Source: Colletotrichum lupini (lineage: Eukaryota > Ascomycota > Sordariomycetes > Glomerellales > Glomerellaceae). From it: 64,000 bases of DNA. This document shows positions 1-12,800 of the stretch, piece by piece. Under the pieces are notes generated by a model. The model ran no database searches. It worked only from the letters and a program-made list of their open reading frames with translations, and was not told the origin of the DNA. Location of the stretch: contig NC_064678.1 in NCBI RefSeq assembly GCF_023278565.1, positions 5,208,001-5,272,000 of the forward strand. The letters run 5' to 3'. Position numbers and translations under genes: made by a program. The first letter of the stretch is position 1; each line of letters opens with the position of its first letter.

Positions 1-940
1 TAGTTTATACTTATATTAATAATTATTAGCGTATTTAATCTTAATAAGGATATATTTAATCCGCGCGCGGGTCGTAATAAATCCGTACTTTTATTACTTA
101 ACGAATTTATTAGGGTTTAAAAGATTCCCGCTTCCTCTTACCGTTTTGATACTACTCTCGTTTTTACTATTTTTAGTAATTACTATTACCTTTTTAAATT
201 ACTAACTATTATACTTACTAAGATCCTCCTTTTTATTTAATAAAAAAGGGTAGGTTTTAGTAGTTCTTTTTAATAATAATAGTAATAAACGTTTATATTA
301 TTATAAGAAGATATAGTAATTAATCTCGGGATCTTTATTAGTTATTAATTCCCGTTATTTTATATACTTTTAGCCTCTTAAGCCTCGTGCTCTTTATAAT
401 TCCTAAATAGCTTCTTTAGTTAATTTCTTAAAATTAGTAATCTCGTACTAGGAGTTAATATAAAAAAAAAGCCTTTTAGCAGCCCTTTAGAGAATTCCTT
501 TTTTTTCTCTTTAGATCCTCGTTTTTTTAGCTTTCTTTTAGGCTAATAATAATTTTAATAAGAGGTTATAGGACTACTTTAGGGTAGCCGCCTTTTTTTT
601 AAGTTAATTTCTAAGATTTATAATATTCTTAGTTTAATATTATTAAAACTTCTAAATCCCTTCTTCCCTTATTAAACCGTCCTTTATATTATATTCCTAA
701 GTCATATTTAGGGAGTAGTTAAAAGAGCTATAAAGAGGTCGTTTAGATTACGGGCTTAAGGTCGTATTTATAAAATCCTCGTAATAATAAACTTTCTTAT
801 ATATTATAAATCTCTTAGCTTAATAACTTTTATAAAATTACTTTCGCTACTAAATAAGAATATTTACGTTTAGAAATCCCCTTTTTTAATTACGTAGTAC
901 TTTTCTATACCGTATTTTTACTAATTTAACTAGTTAATTT

Positions 941-1130
941 TATAAGAGATTAGGCTATGAGCACTTAACTAGCGAGGCTATAATATAGGTATGGGTATAT
1001 TATAAGACTAAAGCTTATAGAGTCTTTCGTAAGGGCTCTGCTTTTTAAAAAGTTCTTTTATAATAAGATCTGTATACCGGTCGCTAAGTTATCGGCATCT
1101 TATCGCTAGCCGCATCCCGAATCTATTATA
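941..1130 (-). repeat. LTR of Gypsy B (left, 3' LTR of the element)
   Basis: 190-bp LTR nearly identical to 9048-9237; the few mismatches I see are transitions. It begins TATAAGAG and ends CTATTATA. The usual TG...CA ends appear as TA...TA, as RIP would produce. The host base run AATTT precedes it. Confidence 0.85.
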
Positions 1131-1622
1131 ATTACTCCCCCCTTATATAACTTTAGTCCCCAAAGTCATTACGTAATATCTTTTTTTAACGCTAATAATA
1201 AAGCTATTAACGTCGTTATTCGTAATAGATTCCGTAAGGCGTTAATAATATCCTTTCTTACTTAGGAATAAGGCATTGCTCCTATCTCCTTATCTAACGG
1301 ATGCCTTATTATTATTATTTGGTAATAGCGCGCTAACTAGTTACTAGGTTAGTAATATGTATTCGTAGTAAAGTATTCTAACCGTCGTAATATATAAGAG
1401 CCTGCCTAACCTCGTAGTTATTATTATTACTAAGCTATCGATTATAGTAAAAGATTTTTCGTCCGTTACTAGTTACGTGTTTACTTTTTCTTCTCTCCTT
1501 TTATTCGGCAACCGTTCTACGAATTCTTTTTTATATAACTATACTTTTCTTTTTACGATATTCTAATTCCGTATCGTTTCCTAATTATAACTCTCTTGCT
1601 ATACTATTGCTAAGTATTTGTT

Positions 1623-3400
1623 AAAATATCTACTATTTTATATATCTAGGACATACTTAATATAGAGTATAATTTTAAAAAGGGCTTCTGCAGTCTCCGT
1701 AGTAGTGCTCCCTATATACGCTACTTAGCTAGTCTATATCGCAATATCGACGAGCTTATCTATATCGCTAGCGCTCACGTCGCTAAGTATATTATTTATT
1801 AAATTAATAAAAAGAAGTATTCTACCATAAGTCGTCGAGTCCTCGCTAATCCGTTACTAAAATATTAGCTAACGATATCTCTTAGGTTCCCGAGGAGCTA
1901 TATAGCGCTACCTAGTTTACTTAGAATACCCTTATAGAGTTTTATAATACTAAGGAGTAGGGTAGCCTTAACTCTTATAAGCGCGGCCGCGTTTTTTATA
2001 CCTTTAGCTATATTATTAATACGTAAGAGAAAGTAGCTACTTATATTACTAACCCGTTGGCAGGTAATAAGGTAAAAAAGGTCTACTTTAAATAGGCTAC
2101 TCTCTAGGAGCTCGCTACTAACTGCGAGTATTTAAACTTATTAATCTTAATTACGGTAAGTCGTCGGCAATCGTTCAGCGAATTTTCTTCTTACTAACTT
2201 AGATTTCTTTTCTTAAGCTAGTATTTTTAATATTAATAATAAGACTAAGATTATCTCTTATTTTAGTTGCCTCTAACCGGCTTATTTTTATAATAATAGT
2301 TATGTAACCGCTCTGCGAAGTAACCTCGATACTCTAGCTTAGTACTATAAGGAGACTCTTAAGGGCGTTATTATTACGCATATCTAGGAGTTTCTTATTT
2401 TCCCTACTTTTTATAAACGCGTTACTAAGTTCTTAGTAAATAAGGTGCCTATTTATACCGTTATTATATATAACGCTACCCCTATTTCCCGCGGTCCCGA
2501 GACTCGGACTCTTACTAAGAAGCGTGCTCTTATTACTAACTATATTTTTAATAGTAACGACGAGCGGGACGACTTCGGGTTTAAGTTTAATAAGTCTTAG
2601 CGCGAGGATACCGAATTTAAAGAGCTCGGTAGCGACTTAGAGAATTCTCTTTCTTAGCGTCGTAATAAGCGCTACTACCTTAATATTAATAACTTATTAA
2701 CCCCTACTCGTAACGCTCTCTTTAGTATAAATAAGGGTGCCCTAGCCCTTAGTTATATTACTCTAGATCTTAATAAGGCTAGTATTACGCTCCTCTCGCT
2801 CTAAATAAAGGCTTTATAACGGCTCGATAAGGCTATTATTCGTACTAAGGTTAAAGCCGCGGGTCGTAATAAGTAGTTCGACGTTACTAAGTTCCTTATA
2901 AATATTAATATTACTAAGGTCCCTTAGCTCGACTAGGACTATAAGAGCGTCGCCTCGGATAACGTCCCCCGTCCCCGACCCGTTACTGATAATAATAGCG
3001 TTACGGCCCCTACTTCGCTTCCTACTCCGCCTCTTATTATAGCTCCCGTTATGCCTCTTATTATAGCTCCCGTTATGCCTCCTATTATAGCTCCCGTTAT
3101 ACCTCTTATTATAGCTCCTGTTATGCCTCTTATTATAGCCTCTAACGGTAACTAAGTAGCGAACGCTCTGCGAACTATTATTATTAATATATATAATACT
3201 CTACGCAACTTCGACCGCCTCCCTCTTACTTATTGTAGTATTAATAAGGTTAACGGCCTTATTCTAAGTAATTAGCCGAGTATACGTACGAAGCCTCCCC
3301 GCTTCTTACTTACTAAGCGGACTACTATCGCCGATTATTAAGCTTTAGAAGCACATAGCAAAGCTACTATTACTACTATTAGTATTACGTAGGTTACTCC
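1623..3400 (+). pseudogene. decayed plus-strand coding region inside Gypsy B, unknown function
   Basis: On the plus strand, opposite to pol, a long stretch reads like protein apart from TAG/TAA codons where CAG/CAA (Gln) is expected after RIP. The best segment runs from about 2223 to 3146 in one frame and is rich in Lys, Asn, Thr and Leu. It ends in a 24-bp repeat coding P-L-I-I-A-P-V-M. Upstream, 1802-2155 reads well in another frame and 1623-1800 in the frame of the main segment. A GTAAGT...CTAAC...TAG intron-like stretch lies at 2156-2202 but does not by itself restore phase, so small indels or other introns must be present. I recognise no domain. It could be an antisense accessory gene of the retroelement, a captured host gene or a relic of another element. 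Confidence 0.55.
3030..3140 (+). repeat. 24-bp tandem repeat, about 4.6 copies
   Basis: Units start at 3030, 3054, 3078, 3102 and 3126 and differ only by C/T and G/A changes. The 24-bp period equals eight codons and stays in the frame of the decayed plus-strand coding region, giving a proline-rich repeat. This supports real past coding in that frame. Confidence 0.85.
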
Positions 3401-3425
3401 CCCTACGTAGCTAGATCTTAGTAAT

Positions 3426-3627
3426 TATCGGATTAGAAGTCTAATTCGACTGCGGTATATAGCCAACTACGCAGGGGCTAATTAGGGGCCCTATTTACGA
3501 TTATTATAGCCAGCCCAACCTACGGTTAGAACCTCCTTTTTATACCTACGCAAATATTCATATAGTTCAATTAATCTCTTCGTTAACTACGGTTCGAACC
3601 AACTACCCTATAATAGGGATACCAATA
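3426..3627 (+). repeat. solo LTR of Copia-A, reversed, inside Gypsy B
   Basis: This 202-bp stretch is the reverse complement of the family A LTR found at 54663-54864. It is flanked on both sides by GTAAT (3421-3425 and 3628-3632), a perfect 5-bp duplication. It is therefore a genuine insertion that lost its internal part by LTR-LTR recombination. It is oriented opposite to the surrounding element and must be younger than Gypsy B. Confidence 0.9.
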
Positions 3628-3649
3628 GTAATCTCTCGGTAACGTATTA

Positions 3650-6600
3650 CTAAGGGTTATAATACTATATCTTTTTCTTAAGGATTGCGCTAGGCTAGAT
3701 AAAAAGGGTTCTATAGTATATTATTAATTAACTTATCTTCGGCGACCTTTTGCTACGAACTTAACGTTTATTATCCTATTTTATATATACCCTTTTCTTA
3801 TAGCGTTCGAATCTATTAACTACTTCCGCTACCCCTTTAAAATACTTAATAAGCTCCTACGTATTATACTTAGTAAACTACCTAGTCTATTTAACGAGAT
3901 ATTATAAGTTTTCTCCCTCGCCTTATATCGTAACGATTTCTTTAACTTCCTAAACGTCTTACTCGTCCTCTAACTCTAAAAGATTCGCTATTTAGTTACC
4001 GACCGTTTAGCGATTTCCCTATAGCTTAAGCTAGGAAACTAGGAAAATATTATGCATTCTCCGATATTACTCTAATAAATATACTTAGTAAGCCTATTTC
4101 CCTACCCTTTTGGCTATTGCTATTTTAATATATCTCGGCGCTAGTTTATTATTTTTAAATTATATATTCTTTATTAATAGGCCGACGACCTCTCTACGAT
4201 TAAACTCCTTTAGGGTATGTTTTTTATTATAATAAGCTACTTAGCTCTTAGAGGCTTATGCCTACGCTCGCGTAGCCTGGGCCCTAATTTCCCTAATTTT
4301 CTAAACCTTTTCCCGAACCCCCTAGATTATAGCTTTATAATTAGGTATATATTTAACGTACCTAAAGTAGTAGCCGTATAGTACTATATACGGCGACACT
4401 TTTATAATAGAGTATTAATTATTATTATATATAAACTCGGCCTCCTTTAGCTACGCTACTTACCTATTTAGCAAGCCCTCGGTATAGATCCTTAAATACT
4501 TTTTTAATATTTAATAAGTTCGCTCTATTTAGCTATCCGTTTATAAATAGTACGTAGTAAATAGTTAATAACGTATCGCCCGTTCTTTAGCGAACTCTTT
4601 TTAAAATACGCTTATAAAGAGCTTATCTCTATCCGTAATAATACCTTTAGGCATACCGAACTTATATTCGACCTCTCGGTATAGGATACTTACTATTTAT
4701 ACTACGTTAAGTATCTTAATAGTAGGTAAGAACTTCGCGAACTTTATTATATAATAGATAATAATTACGATATTATCGTACTCTGCGCTATTATTACGAG
4801 CGCTCGGTAATAGCCCCGTAATAAAGTCTATAAATATTTCTTAGAATAAGTATAAGGGTAGTAGTAGTAACTATAACTGCCCGTACGGCTTATGTCTTAG
4901 GGTTATAACTCCTAAATAATACTTATAGTTCTTAACATATTCCTAAATATCTCGTTAAATATCTTCCTAATAGAACTTCCTCTAGATTAGCTCGAGAGTT
5001 TTCGTAGCTCTTATATAACCTACCCTATAGTCGTCGTAATATTAGTAAAGGATCTCTATCCGAAGAGACTTTACTTAAAGAATAACGAGTCTTCTTTTAA
5101 AAAATAGTATACCCTATTCGTTAAGTAAATATACTCTTAGCTCGCTAGCCGTAGCGCAAACTCTTACTAATTATAATATATAGAACTCGTTTTTAGCCTA
5201 TAGTCCTTTAATAAGCTCTTTAATCTCTAGCGAGAGACGGGAAGCGAATGCCGTTTTGCCCCTTATAAGCTCTTTTATAACGGGGCGTAGGATATACTAT
5301 TCTAATATAATAACCCTAGCTCTATCCGACTCCTTTTTATCCTTACCGGACCGTTAACGAGCGTTTACCGATAACTCTCTTACTTTCTTACTTTAAGTCG
5401 TTATAGTAATAACTATTACTATTTTATTAGTGCGCCCTATAATACGCTACTAATATAAGGGAGAGGATTCCCCGTCCTTAGAGCTAGCTAATATCTAGCT
5501 AGGATCGCAAAGGGAGGCCTTAATTACTTAAATATATACCTTAGTAGTATTATTTTATCCTTTTAGGCTAATTATCCTTTACCGGACGTTAGGTAGTAGT
5601 TCGCTAATAAGACGTAGTTTTTAAACTAGTATAAGGAGGACGTCCTTATAAAGCACTTCCCCCTCTATATAGTCTAGCCTTTTAAATAGACCGTCCGCCG
5701 GGTTCGTTTTCCCTAGTTAGTATTCTAAGTTAAAGTTAAATATTAATAGTTTATATACCTACCTCGCGAGCCTTCTCTGAAGGTCCCGCGCCGGTGCGCT
5801 AATTACTTCCTTAAGTACTTAGTAATCCGTTAGGACTATAAACTTTTATAAAAGGCCCTAGAGGTAATAAGCCCAGTGCTCTAGCCTTTTTATTATAGCG
5901 AGCAGTTTTTATTAGCCCGTGGCCTATTACTACTCCGTATCCATAAGCTTTTATAACTAATAAGTAACGGGTCGCTATTCTTTATTAGCTTATTACGATA
6001 AGATTACTACAATAGCTTTAATTAAAGCGTTAGTTTTTACCCGTATAATACGTTATAAGTTCTAGTACGTAAGTACGGTTACTAAGGTAAAAGCGACTTT
6101 TAGCTAATTAAACGCCTCGTTTACTTCCTTAGTCTATTAAAAGTCCCTTATCTACCCCTTTTCTATTTTTAGTAATACTATTATCGGTATAATAATGCCC
6201 GAGTATTTAGTAATAAACTTCCAATAGAAGTTATAGAACCCTAGGAATACTTAGATATCCCTAATAGACTCTAGCGCCTTTTAGTTAGCGATCGTTCGTA
6301 CTCGCGACGAGTTAATCTCGATTCCTTTTAGTATAATAATATAACCTAAGAACTCGACCCTCTTTTAATAGAACGAGCACTTTAATAGTTTAGTAAAAAG
6401 CCCGTATAAACGCAGACGTTAGAGGACCTTTTTAATATCCTCCGTATACTACTCTTTTATTATTAAGTAGATTATTAGATCGTCTATATATACTATATAG
6501 TAAGTATTTAGTAGGTCGGCGAGCGCTCGGTAAATATACGCTTAGAACGTCGCGGGTACGTTCGTTAGCCTAAAAAGTATAATAATATACTCAAAGTAAC

Positions 6601-8990
6601 CGTATTAGCTCCGGAACGCTATTTTCTATCGATCTTCCTTTTTAATTTAGATACGGTAGTAAGTATCCCTAATATCTATTTTTAAGATCTATTTCGCTCC
6701 GCGAAGCCTATTTAGGAGCTCGCCGATAAGCGGTAGTAAGTATCAACTTTTTATAGTTATTTTATTTAGCCCGCGGTAGTTTACGTAGAGGCGTAGCGTA
6801 CTATCTTTTTTTAATATAAAGAGGATCGGTACCCTAGCCTTACTAACCGAAGGTATAATATAACCGTTTACTAGGTTCTTAGTAATATATACGCAAAGCT
6901 TATTAAGTTATTTCTTACTTAACGGATAGATAGGACTATACGGTAGTTTAGTACCCAGAACTAGGTTAATAGAGTGTTCTACCCCGCTATATAACTACGG
7001 TCCTTTTACTAACTACTCGTCGAACGTCTCTACTTCTAATTAAAGTTTTAATAATAGACCCCCTCGTAGTTTAGTCTCTATTACCCCCGCGATATTTCTT
7101 ATAGTAGCGATATATAATATATATACCCTCTCGCGATTCTTAACGATATTACGAGCTATTACCTCTAGTTCGGTAACCGAGATAGGCTCGTACGACTATA
7201 TGTTCGTCGCTATGTTAATGCGAATGCCCTCTTAGCCTATCGATAGTCGTAATAGTAAGAGGTCTACTATTCTTTTATCCCTATCGACTACGGCGAATAG
7301 TTACTAAATCTTTTTTAGCTACCTATAGTAGTCGATAAGGAAGAGCGTTAACTAGTAGGCTTTCCCCTAGCCTACGGCTTTACCCTAGAAGTCCCTTAAC
7401 GAGGGAGCTATAATAATAGCCGGGGTTAACCCTAAGTAGGTTACGAGCCTAGTACTAATAATGTTTATCTCGGAGTATATGTCTATATTAACTTCTACTA
7501 GCCTTTTAGTAATACCTCGTAGAACTATCGCCCTACCCTTTGTAATTATTCCTATCGGTACCCTCTTAATACTTAGCGTAAACGTATTAGGTATATTGCC
7601 TACGCCTACTCGTTTTTTAACGAGTCGACCTCTATAACTCTCGGCTTAGTAATAACTTATTAGATAGTTATTAACGTTAGTTTTAATCGGGAGTACGTCG
7701 GCTTATCGTCGCCCCTACCTCCCGACTTATTTTTTTAGTACTTACTAAATATATAGCCTATTTTATTATACGTAAAGTACTTAATATTACCACTACGACG
7801 CTTCTATAATAGCTCGGCGCGAGCACTCTTATTATACGGCTTTTATAATATTACTCCTAGCGAGTCCCTAGAGCCTAGCCCCTTAGAGCTCTCCTTACTC
7901 TTTTCTCTATAAAAGGGGGACATTCGACGCAGTTACTTTAATAACGGATATAGCCTCTTCTTACTATCCTTTTATAACTAGTCGCTACCCTTTTACTAAT
8001 TTAACGACTATAGTTTATTAGCCTCGTAGGCTATATTACGTACTCTCTCAATTAAGACCCTATAACAAATTAGATCGTCCTATAGCTAAGATAGTAGTCT
8101 AAAAAAGAACTAATATACCTCTACCTTCGAATTCTCTATGTCTTTTATACCTAGGTTATAATAGATCGTTAACTACTCGGCGAGGAACTAAGTAGGGGTC
8201 TAGCCCTTTTTTAGCCTCTTCGTCCTTAGCTCTCTATAATATTCCCGTTCTTAAGTCTCGGGGTCTACGTATTATTGGTAAATAAACGCTAAGAAGTTGC
8301 CCTAGGAGAGGGGATCCTAGAGGCTCTTCTCGTAATTACGCTATTACGTTTATAATAATAGGGATATCTTAAATAGGGCCTATTCGATATACTATTTTAT
8401 AATACTTTCTGCGCAAAGCTTATTACTTACCTCTATAGTAATAATCTAGTCTACTACCTAGGCACTCGTAGACTCTTCTCTAATCGGTTTATAGTTATAG
8501 AAAGGAGGCTTTTCGTATTCTCGTCGACTTAGACGCGTTACTGGCCGCTCGGTAAGCTATTAAACGAGCTCCTCGTATTAATACCGTTCTTAGTTTCGAT
8601 CTTTAACTATTATTTCTATCGTCTTATAGAAGTAGGTTATTATTAGGCCTATAGGGTTTACTAAACTAGCTATCCTAATACTATCCGCGCTTTTATACGC
8701 GCCTTAACTTTGTATATTTAGCGATCGGTTGCTAATAAACGCCCCGTTTATAACGGATAAGGTCTTCGGGGTATTAACGGGGTAACTAGCCCGTGAGGGT
8801 AATCTACCCCGATTATTTTCTTTATCTAGCTCTTCCGTAGATACTAGTATTTAAGTAGGACTCGCCCTATAATAGGCTCGTTCTCCCGGACGGAATAGGG
8901 TCGAGTAGTCGACTCCGAATAGCTATAGCTCGTTAGCGCTAATAGTTCTTCGCTAATAGTTAGGCGTCGTTTTATTAACGTTCCGTTCGT
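3650..8990 (-). pseudogene. RIP-degraded gag-pol of Gypsy B
   Basis: The limits are approximate. On the minus strand a CCHC zinc knuckle is recognisable at 7738-7779 as Y-x2-Y-x4-Y-x4-Y: all three Cys and the His are now Tyr, as expected from TGC/TGT to TAC/TAT and CAC/CAT to TAC/TAT. At about 6400-6640 the frame still reads as Ty3/Gypsy reverse transcriptase, including the stretch ending in VYIDD-LI and, downstream, a VEFLGYI-like motif and an FLGFYNFY-like motif. Stops in nearly every line rule out function. The integrase is presumed to lie at about 3700-5200 by family order; I did not identify its motifs with certainty. Confidence 0.75.
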
Positions 8991-9047
8991 TTCCGTAATC
9001 TATTATTACTTATATTAGTTACTCCGTAAAGGTAGAAGCTTTAGAAT

Positions 9048-9237
9048 TATAAGAGATTAGGCTATGAGTACTTAATTAGCGAGGCTATAATATAGGTATG
9101 GGTATATTATAAGACTAAAGCTTATAGAGTCCTTCGTAAGGGCTCTGCTTTTTAAAAAGTTCTTTTATAATAAGATCTGTATACCGGTCGCTAAGTTATC
9201 GGCGTCCTGTCGCCGGCCGCATCCCGAATCTATTATA
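9048..9237 (-). repeat. LTR of Gypsy B (right, 5' LTR of the element)
   Basis: 190-bp partner of the LTR at 941-1130. It is slightly less mutated than the left copy (for example GCGTCCTGTCGCCGGCC against GCATCTTATCGCTAGCC). It is followed by the AATTT target duplication and then by the resumed Copia-A sequence. Confidence 0.85.
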
Positions 9238-9551
9238 AATTTCTAATCGTAAGCCGGCTATAAAAAAGTCGTTTAATAAAAAAGCTACTTAGGGTAATAA
9301 TAAAAGGCTAGTTATTTAAGCGGTTTTATTAATTAACGTAGTTTAATATAATAAACGTCGACCTTTCGTAAATAGTAAAGGGCTATAATTACTTAATTCT
9401 ATATAGTATTTAAAAATCGCCTCCTTTTTTATTTACTTTTATAAGGTTAATTAGTATAAATCTCTTATCTTATATAGTATTAAAAAGTCGTTTCTTTTAT
9501 ATAGCGAGATACTTTACTAATTTATAATAATAGAATTTAATTATTAATTAG

Positions 9552-9753
9552 TATTAGTATCCTTATTATAAAGTAGTTAGTTCGAACCGTAGTTAACGAA
9601 GAGATTAATTAAACTATATATACATTTGCGTAGGTATAAAAAGGAGGTTCTAACCGTAAGTTAGGCTAGCTACGATAATCGTAAATAGGGCCCCTAATTG
9701 GCCCCTGCGTAGTCGGCTATATACCGCGGTCGAATTAGACTTCTAATCTAATA
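9552..9753 (-). repeat. Copia-A LTR shared by copies 1 and 2
   Basis: 202-bp LTR followed directly by the internal sequence of copy 2 and preceded by the internal end of copy 1. It is mutated along its whole length, unlike the LTRs that border unique DNA. Confidence 0.88.
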
Positions 9754-9899
9754 CTAACTTTCTCTTTTTTTTATCGATTTAATTACTACGGTTAGAGGTA
9801 TAATTCGACCTCGGGCCCGTTTACTAAGTCGTCTCCTTTTCCCCCTTTTTTCTATTCTTTTTATATAACTTATCCTTTTATTCGTACGGTAACTTTTCT

Positions 9900-12800
9900 A
9901 TTACTTACGAATTACTTTAATCCCTTATTTAGTACTACTTTTATAAAAGCGTTTACGAGGTTATTTTTATTATTAATCTAACGGATCTTAAGTATCTTGC
10001 GCCTTTCGTACGATTACCTAAGGGCTATAATATTGATTATAAGCCTCTTTTCCTTCGTTGTTCCTAATTTAACGAGGCATTCGTATAGCGAGTAGGAATC
10101 GGTATAAATAACCGTTAGAATAGGTAAAAGGCTAATTCGATCGGTAATCTTTTTTAGCGTTATTAAAATTGCGTAAGAGAGGTTAACGCCGTTAATTATA
10201 CCGTAAACCTCTAATATTAGTATACTTCTCGTTACCCGCTTACTTTTAGTTAATAAGTAATAAATTATATTACTATATATAGTAAATTCGCTCTCGCCCA
10301 TACTCTCGTTAGCTAGGATAATAATATACCCTAATTACGAAGTGAGGTCGTTATTATTCGTAAATAACCTATTAACGAAAACGTAGAGCTTACTAATCGT
10401 AAGGTCGATTAGGTAATAGACGAGACCTCGATCGAGATTCGTTTATTACTACTTAAGCCGCTTATTAAGTACCTCGACGTCTCGTTTAGTTAGATTTATA
10501 GCCTGCGCTACTTTAATATAATTAAAAATTACCTCGGGCTAATAAATACTTATAATATATACCCCTTATATAAGCTTAGCCTTATACCGCTTCTTAATAT
10601 TAGTTACGTTCGGGTCGACGAGGTTAATCTTCTTACCCTGCCCCTTTTATTAGAAGACGACGGTTTCCCTTTTAATTATAAGAATCCCGCCGTTAAATAC
10701 TAGGGGGGTATTTATTATAAGGACCTTTTTTAGCTTTACTACGAAGCCCGCTTTCTAAAGCTCCTTATCCTCTTTTTTTATAAAGTTAATATTAAATAGG
10801 CTTAATATATCGTCGGTCTATATTCTAACGATCCTAAATTAGTTACTTTCGTACTCCGCGACTAGTAGGTACGGGTCGTACGTAGAGGTAACTATTAATA
10901 ATTAATTAATATAAAAATCGTAGTAAGTGGCCTACTAATAGGTGCCCGATTCTGCGAGCCTATATAGTAGCTTAAGCACTTTAATAATCGTACCTTTTAA
11001 GTACTTACTAGCTATTTCTTTCGGTAGATGGGCTAGGATTTTCCTTATAAGCCCTATAGCCGATTAGGTATATACTTAGGTAATATTACGGCTCTAAATC
11101 TCGTATCCCTTCTTCCGTAGCGATACTATTAGTGCTATTATTAATCGTTAGCTATAGCGCTATATAGTAGGCGATTATATAAGTAGCGTCGCCTTTTTAA
11201 CGTCGCCGTACCCCTAAATTACGTATCTAGATTTCTCGTACGGTTAGGGTATTCCTTTTTTTTTAATTTTACGAACTATTTGCGATTTAAATATGCGGAG
11301 GTTTATATACTTTTTTAGATCGTAAAGGATAAATCGATAGACCCCTCGATCGCGCAGAGTGTTTACTTTAATAAGATCTAATCCCTTATACGGCTTTTTA
11401 GTAGTTATAATTACGCCTTCTTTACGTAGTTTAATTATTAGCTCGAAATCGGCTTTCTCTTTTACTATATAAAAGGTATTAATTACCTCGTCGCTAGTAA
11501 TAAATTGCCGCGTTAGTACTTATCGTCGTAGTCTCCTACGACGTATTAGTACCCTTTTAGTAATTTCCTCTTCCTCGTCGTTTATTAGTACTACTATAAC
11601 GATTTCGTTAAGGATGATTTCCTATACCTCTACCGCGGGTTATATAGCTTCCCCTAGCTCTTCTTCTTCTTATAGGCTAGAAATTACCTTAATAGGATCT
11701 ATATAATATAGTCTAACTACCGTAATTAATACTTTAAGTAGCTAGTTGCGATCTCTCGCAACTACGTAAAAACGCTCGTTAACGGAAATTAATTTATATA
11801 GCCTAGCCTATTATTAAGTAATTTTGCGCCATACTCGTATATCCGAATTTAGGGGCATATCTAAATTAACCCCTATATTGGGCCCATTGTGCGTAGTAAT
11901 TACCTTATTAACTTACTTTTTTACGCTTACCTCGCGCAGTGCCTATATTACTTTTTTAACTACTTAAGCTCGCTAGCTTATATTTAGCGATAGTAATAAG
12001 GCTAAGGTCGTTCTTAAATATACTCTAAGTACTAAAAGCGTCGGTATGAGCCCGTTGGGCCCTATAGTATCGTTATAGTATTTAAGTACTATCTAGAGGC
12101 ATTCGTCGTCGTTAGAATCGGGATTTTCCTTTTTAATAATTTTAAACGCTCTTTTTAAATACTAGTGCGCCCTTTCTACCTTTTTAATACTATAGTGCGC
12201 TTCGACGGGCACGACTTTTAACTATATACCGTAGGCCGTCGCATTTTCTTTAAATTTTACTAATTTAAAACTAGTACTAGCGTCGGTTCTAATACCGTCT
12301 AGCGGTCCCTAGTATATATCGATCTAGCTTTTTCGTAGAGCTGCTTATACTGTTTTTACTTATAGATCCCGTAGGAATTGCCCTACTTAGAATAATATAG
12401 CCTTGTCGATTATATATAGGACCGGTCGACTATTTAAATAGAAAATATTAACAACAATCTCCTAATTAAAGTTAAGCTCATTACGTAATTTAAATTTAAA
12501 TCTACGTAAGCTCTGCGCATTTATTTAGTATTAATAATATATTTTTATTAACTACTCTAGCGCCCCTATTTCGATATTATTATTACTTAAATACTTTAGG
12601 AGGTTATATAGCCTCGCGACCGATAGGTAGCTAAATCTCTAGTATAGTTATCTAAGCTTACTTTCCGTTAGGTAATTAATCGACTTCGTATCGTTAATAA
12701 GCCTTATAAACGCGTACCCCTATTATCGTTTAACTATTTCGAAGTGCTTACGGTTAGAGATTCTATTCCTCGTATTATCGAATATAATACTTAGTCGATC

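Larger units (their letters stand above)
941..9237 (-). mobile_element. Ty3/Gypsy element B nested in Copia-A copy 1
   Basis: The element is 8297 bp long, bounded by two 190-bp direct repeats and flanked by the 5-bp duplication AATTT (936-940 and 9238-9242). It interrupts sequence that is continuous in the Copia-A copy at about 60950. The order on the minus strand is nucleocapsid zinc knuckle (7738-7779), then reverse transcriptase with YIDD (near 6480), then the downstream pol region, which is the Ty3/Gypsy order. A purine-rich tract (minus strand AAGGGGGGAG) borders the left LTR and agrees with minus orientation. Coding capacity is destroyed by C-to-T and G-to-A changes. The left 2.3 kb also carries a decayed plus-strand coding region, and a solo Copia-A LTR sits at 3426-3627. 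Confidence 0.88.
1..9753 (-). mobile_element. Copia-A element, copy 1 (partial, carries nested Gypsy B)
   Basis: Bases 1-940 and 9243-9753 together match the right-hand end of the complete family A element at 54663-61459 (about 60200 onward), so they are one element split by the nested element at 941-9237. Only its gag-proximal part lies in the window; the rest is off the left edge. The element reads on the minus strand, because the polypurine tract of the family lies next to the left LTR and RNase H lies near the left end. It is heavily RIP-mutated and has no open frame. Its right LTR (9552-9753) is also the left LTR of copy 2, so the two copies form a tandem array. Confidence 0.85.

Noticed and set aside
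2156..2202. a true intron in the antisense region of Gypsy B
   Set aside because: Signals are good (GTAAGT, CTAAC, TAG), but splicing does not join the two best frames, so I do not annotate it as a feature.
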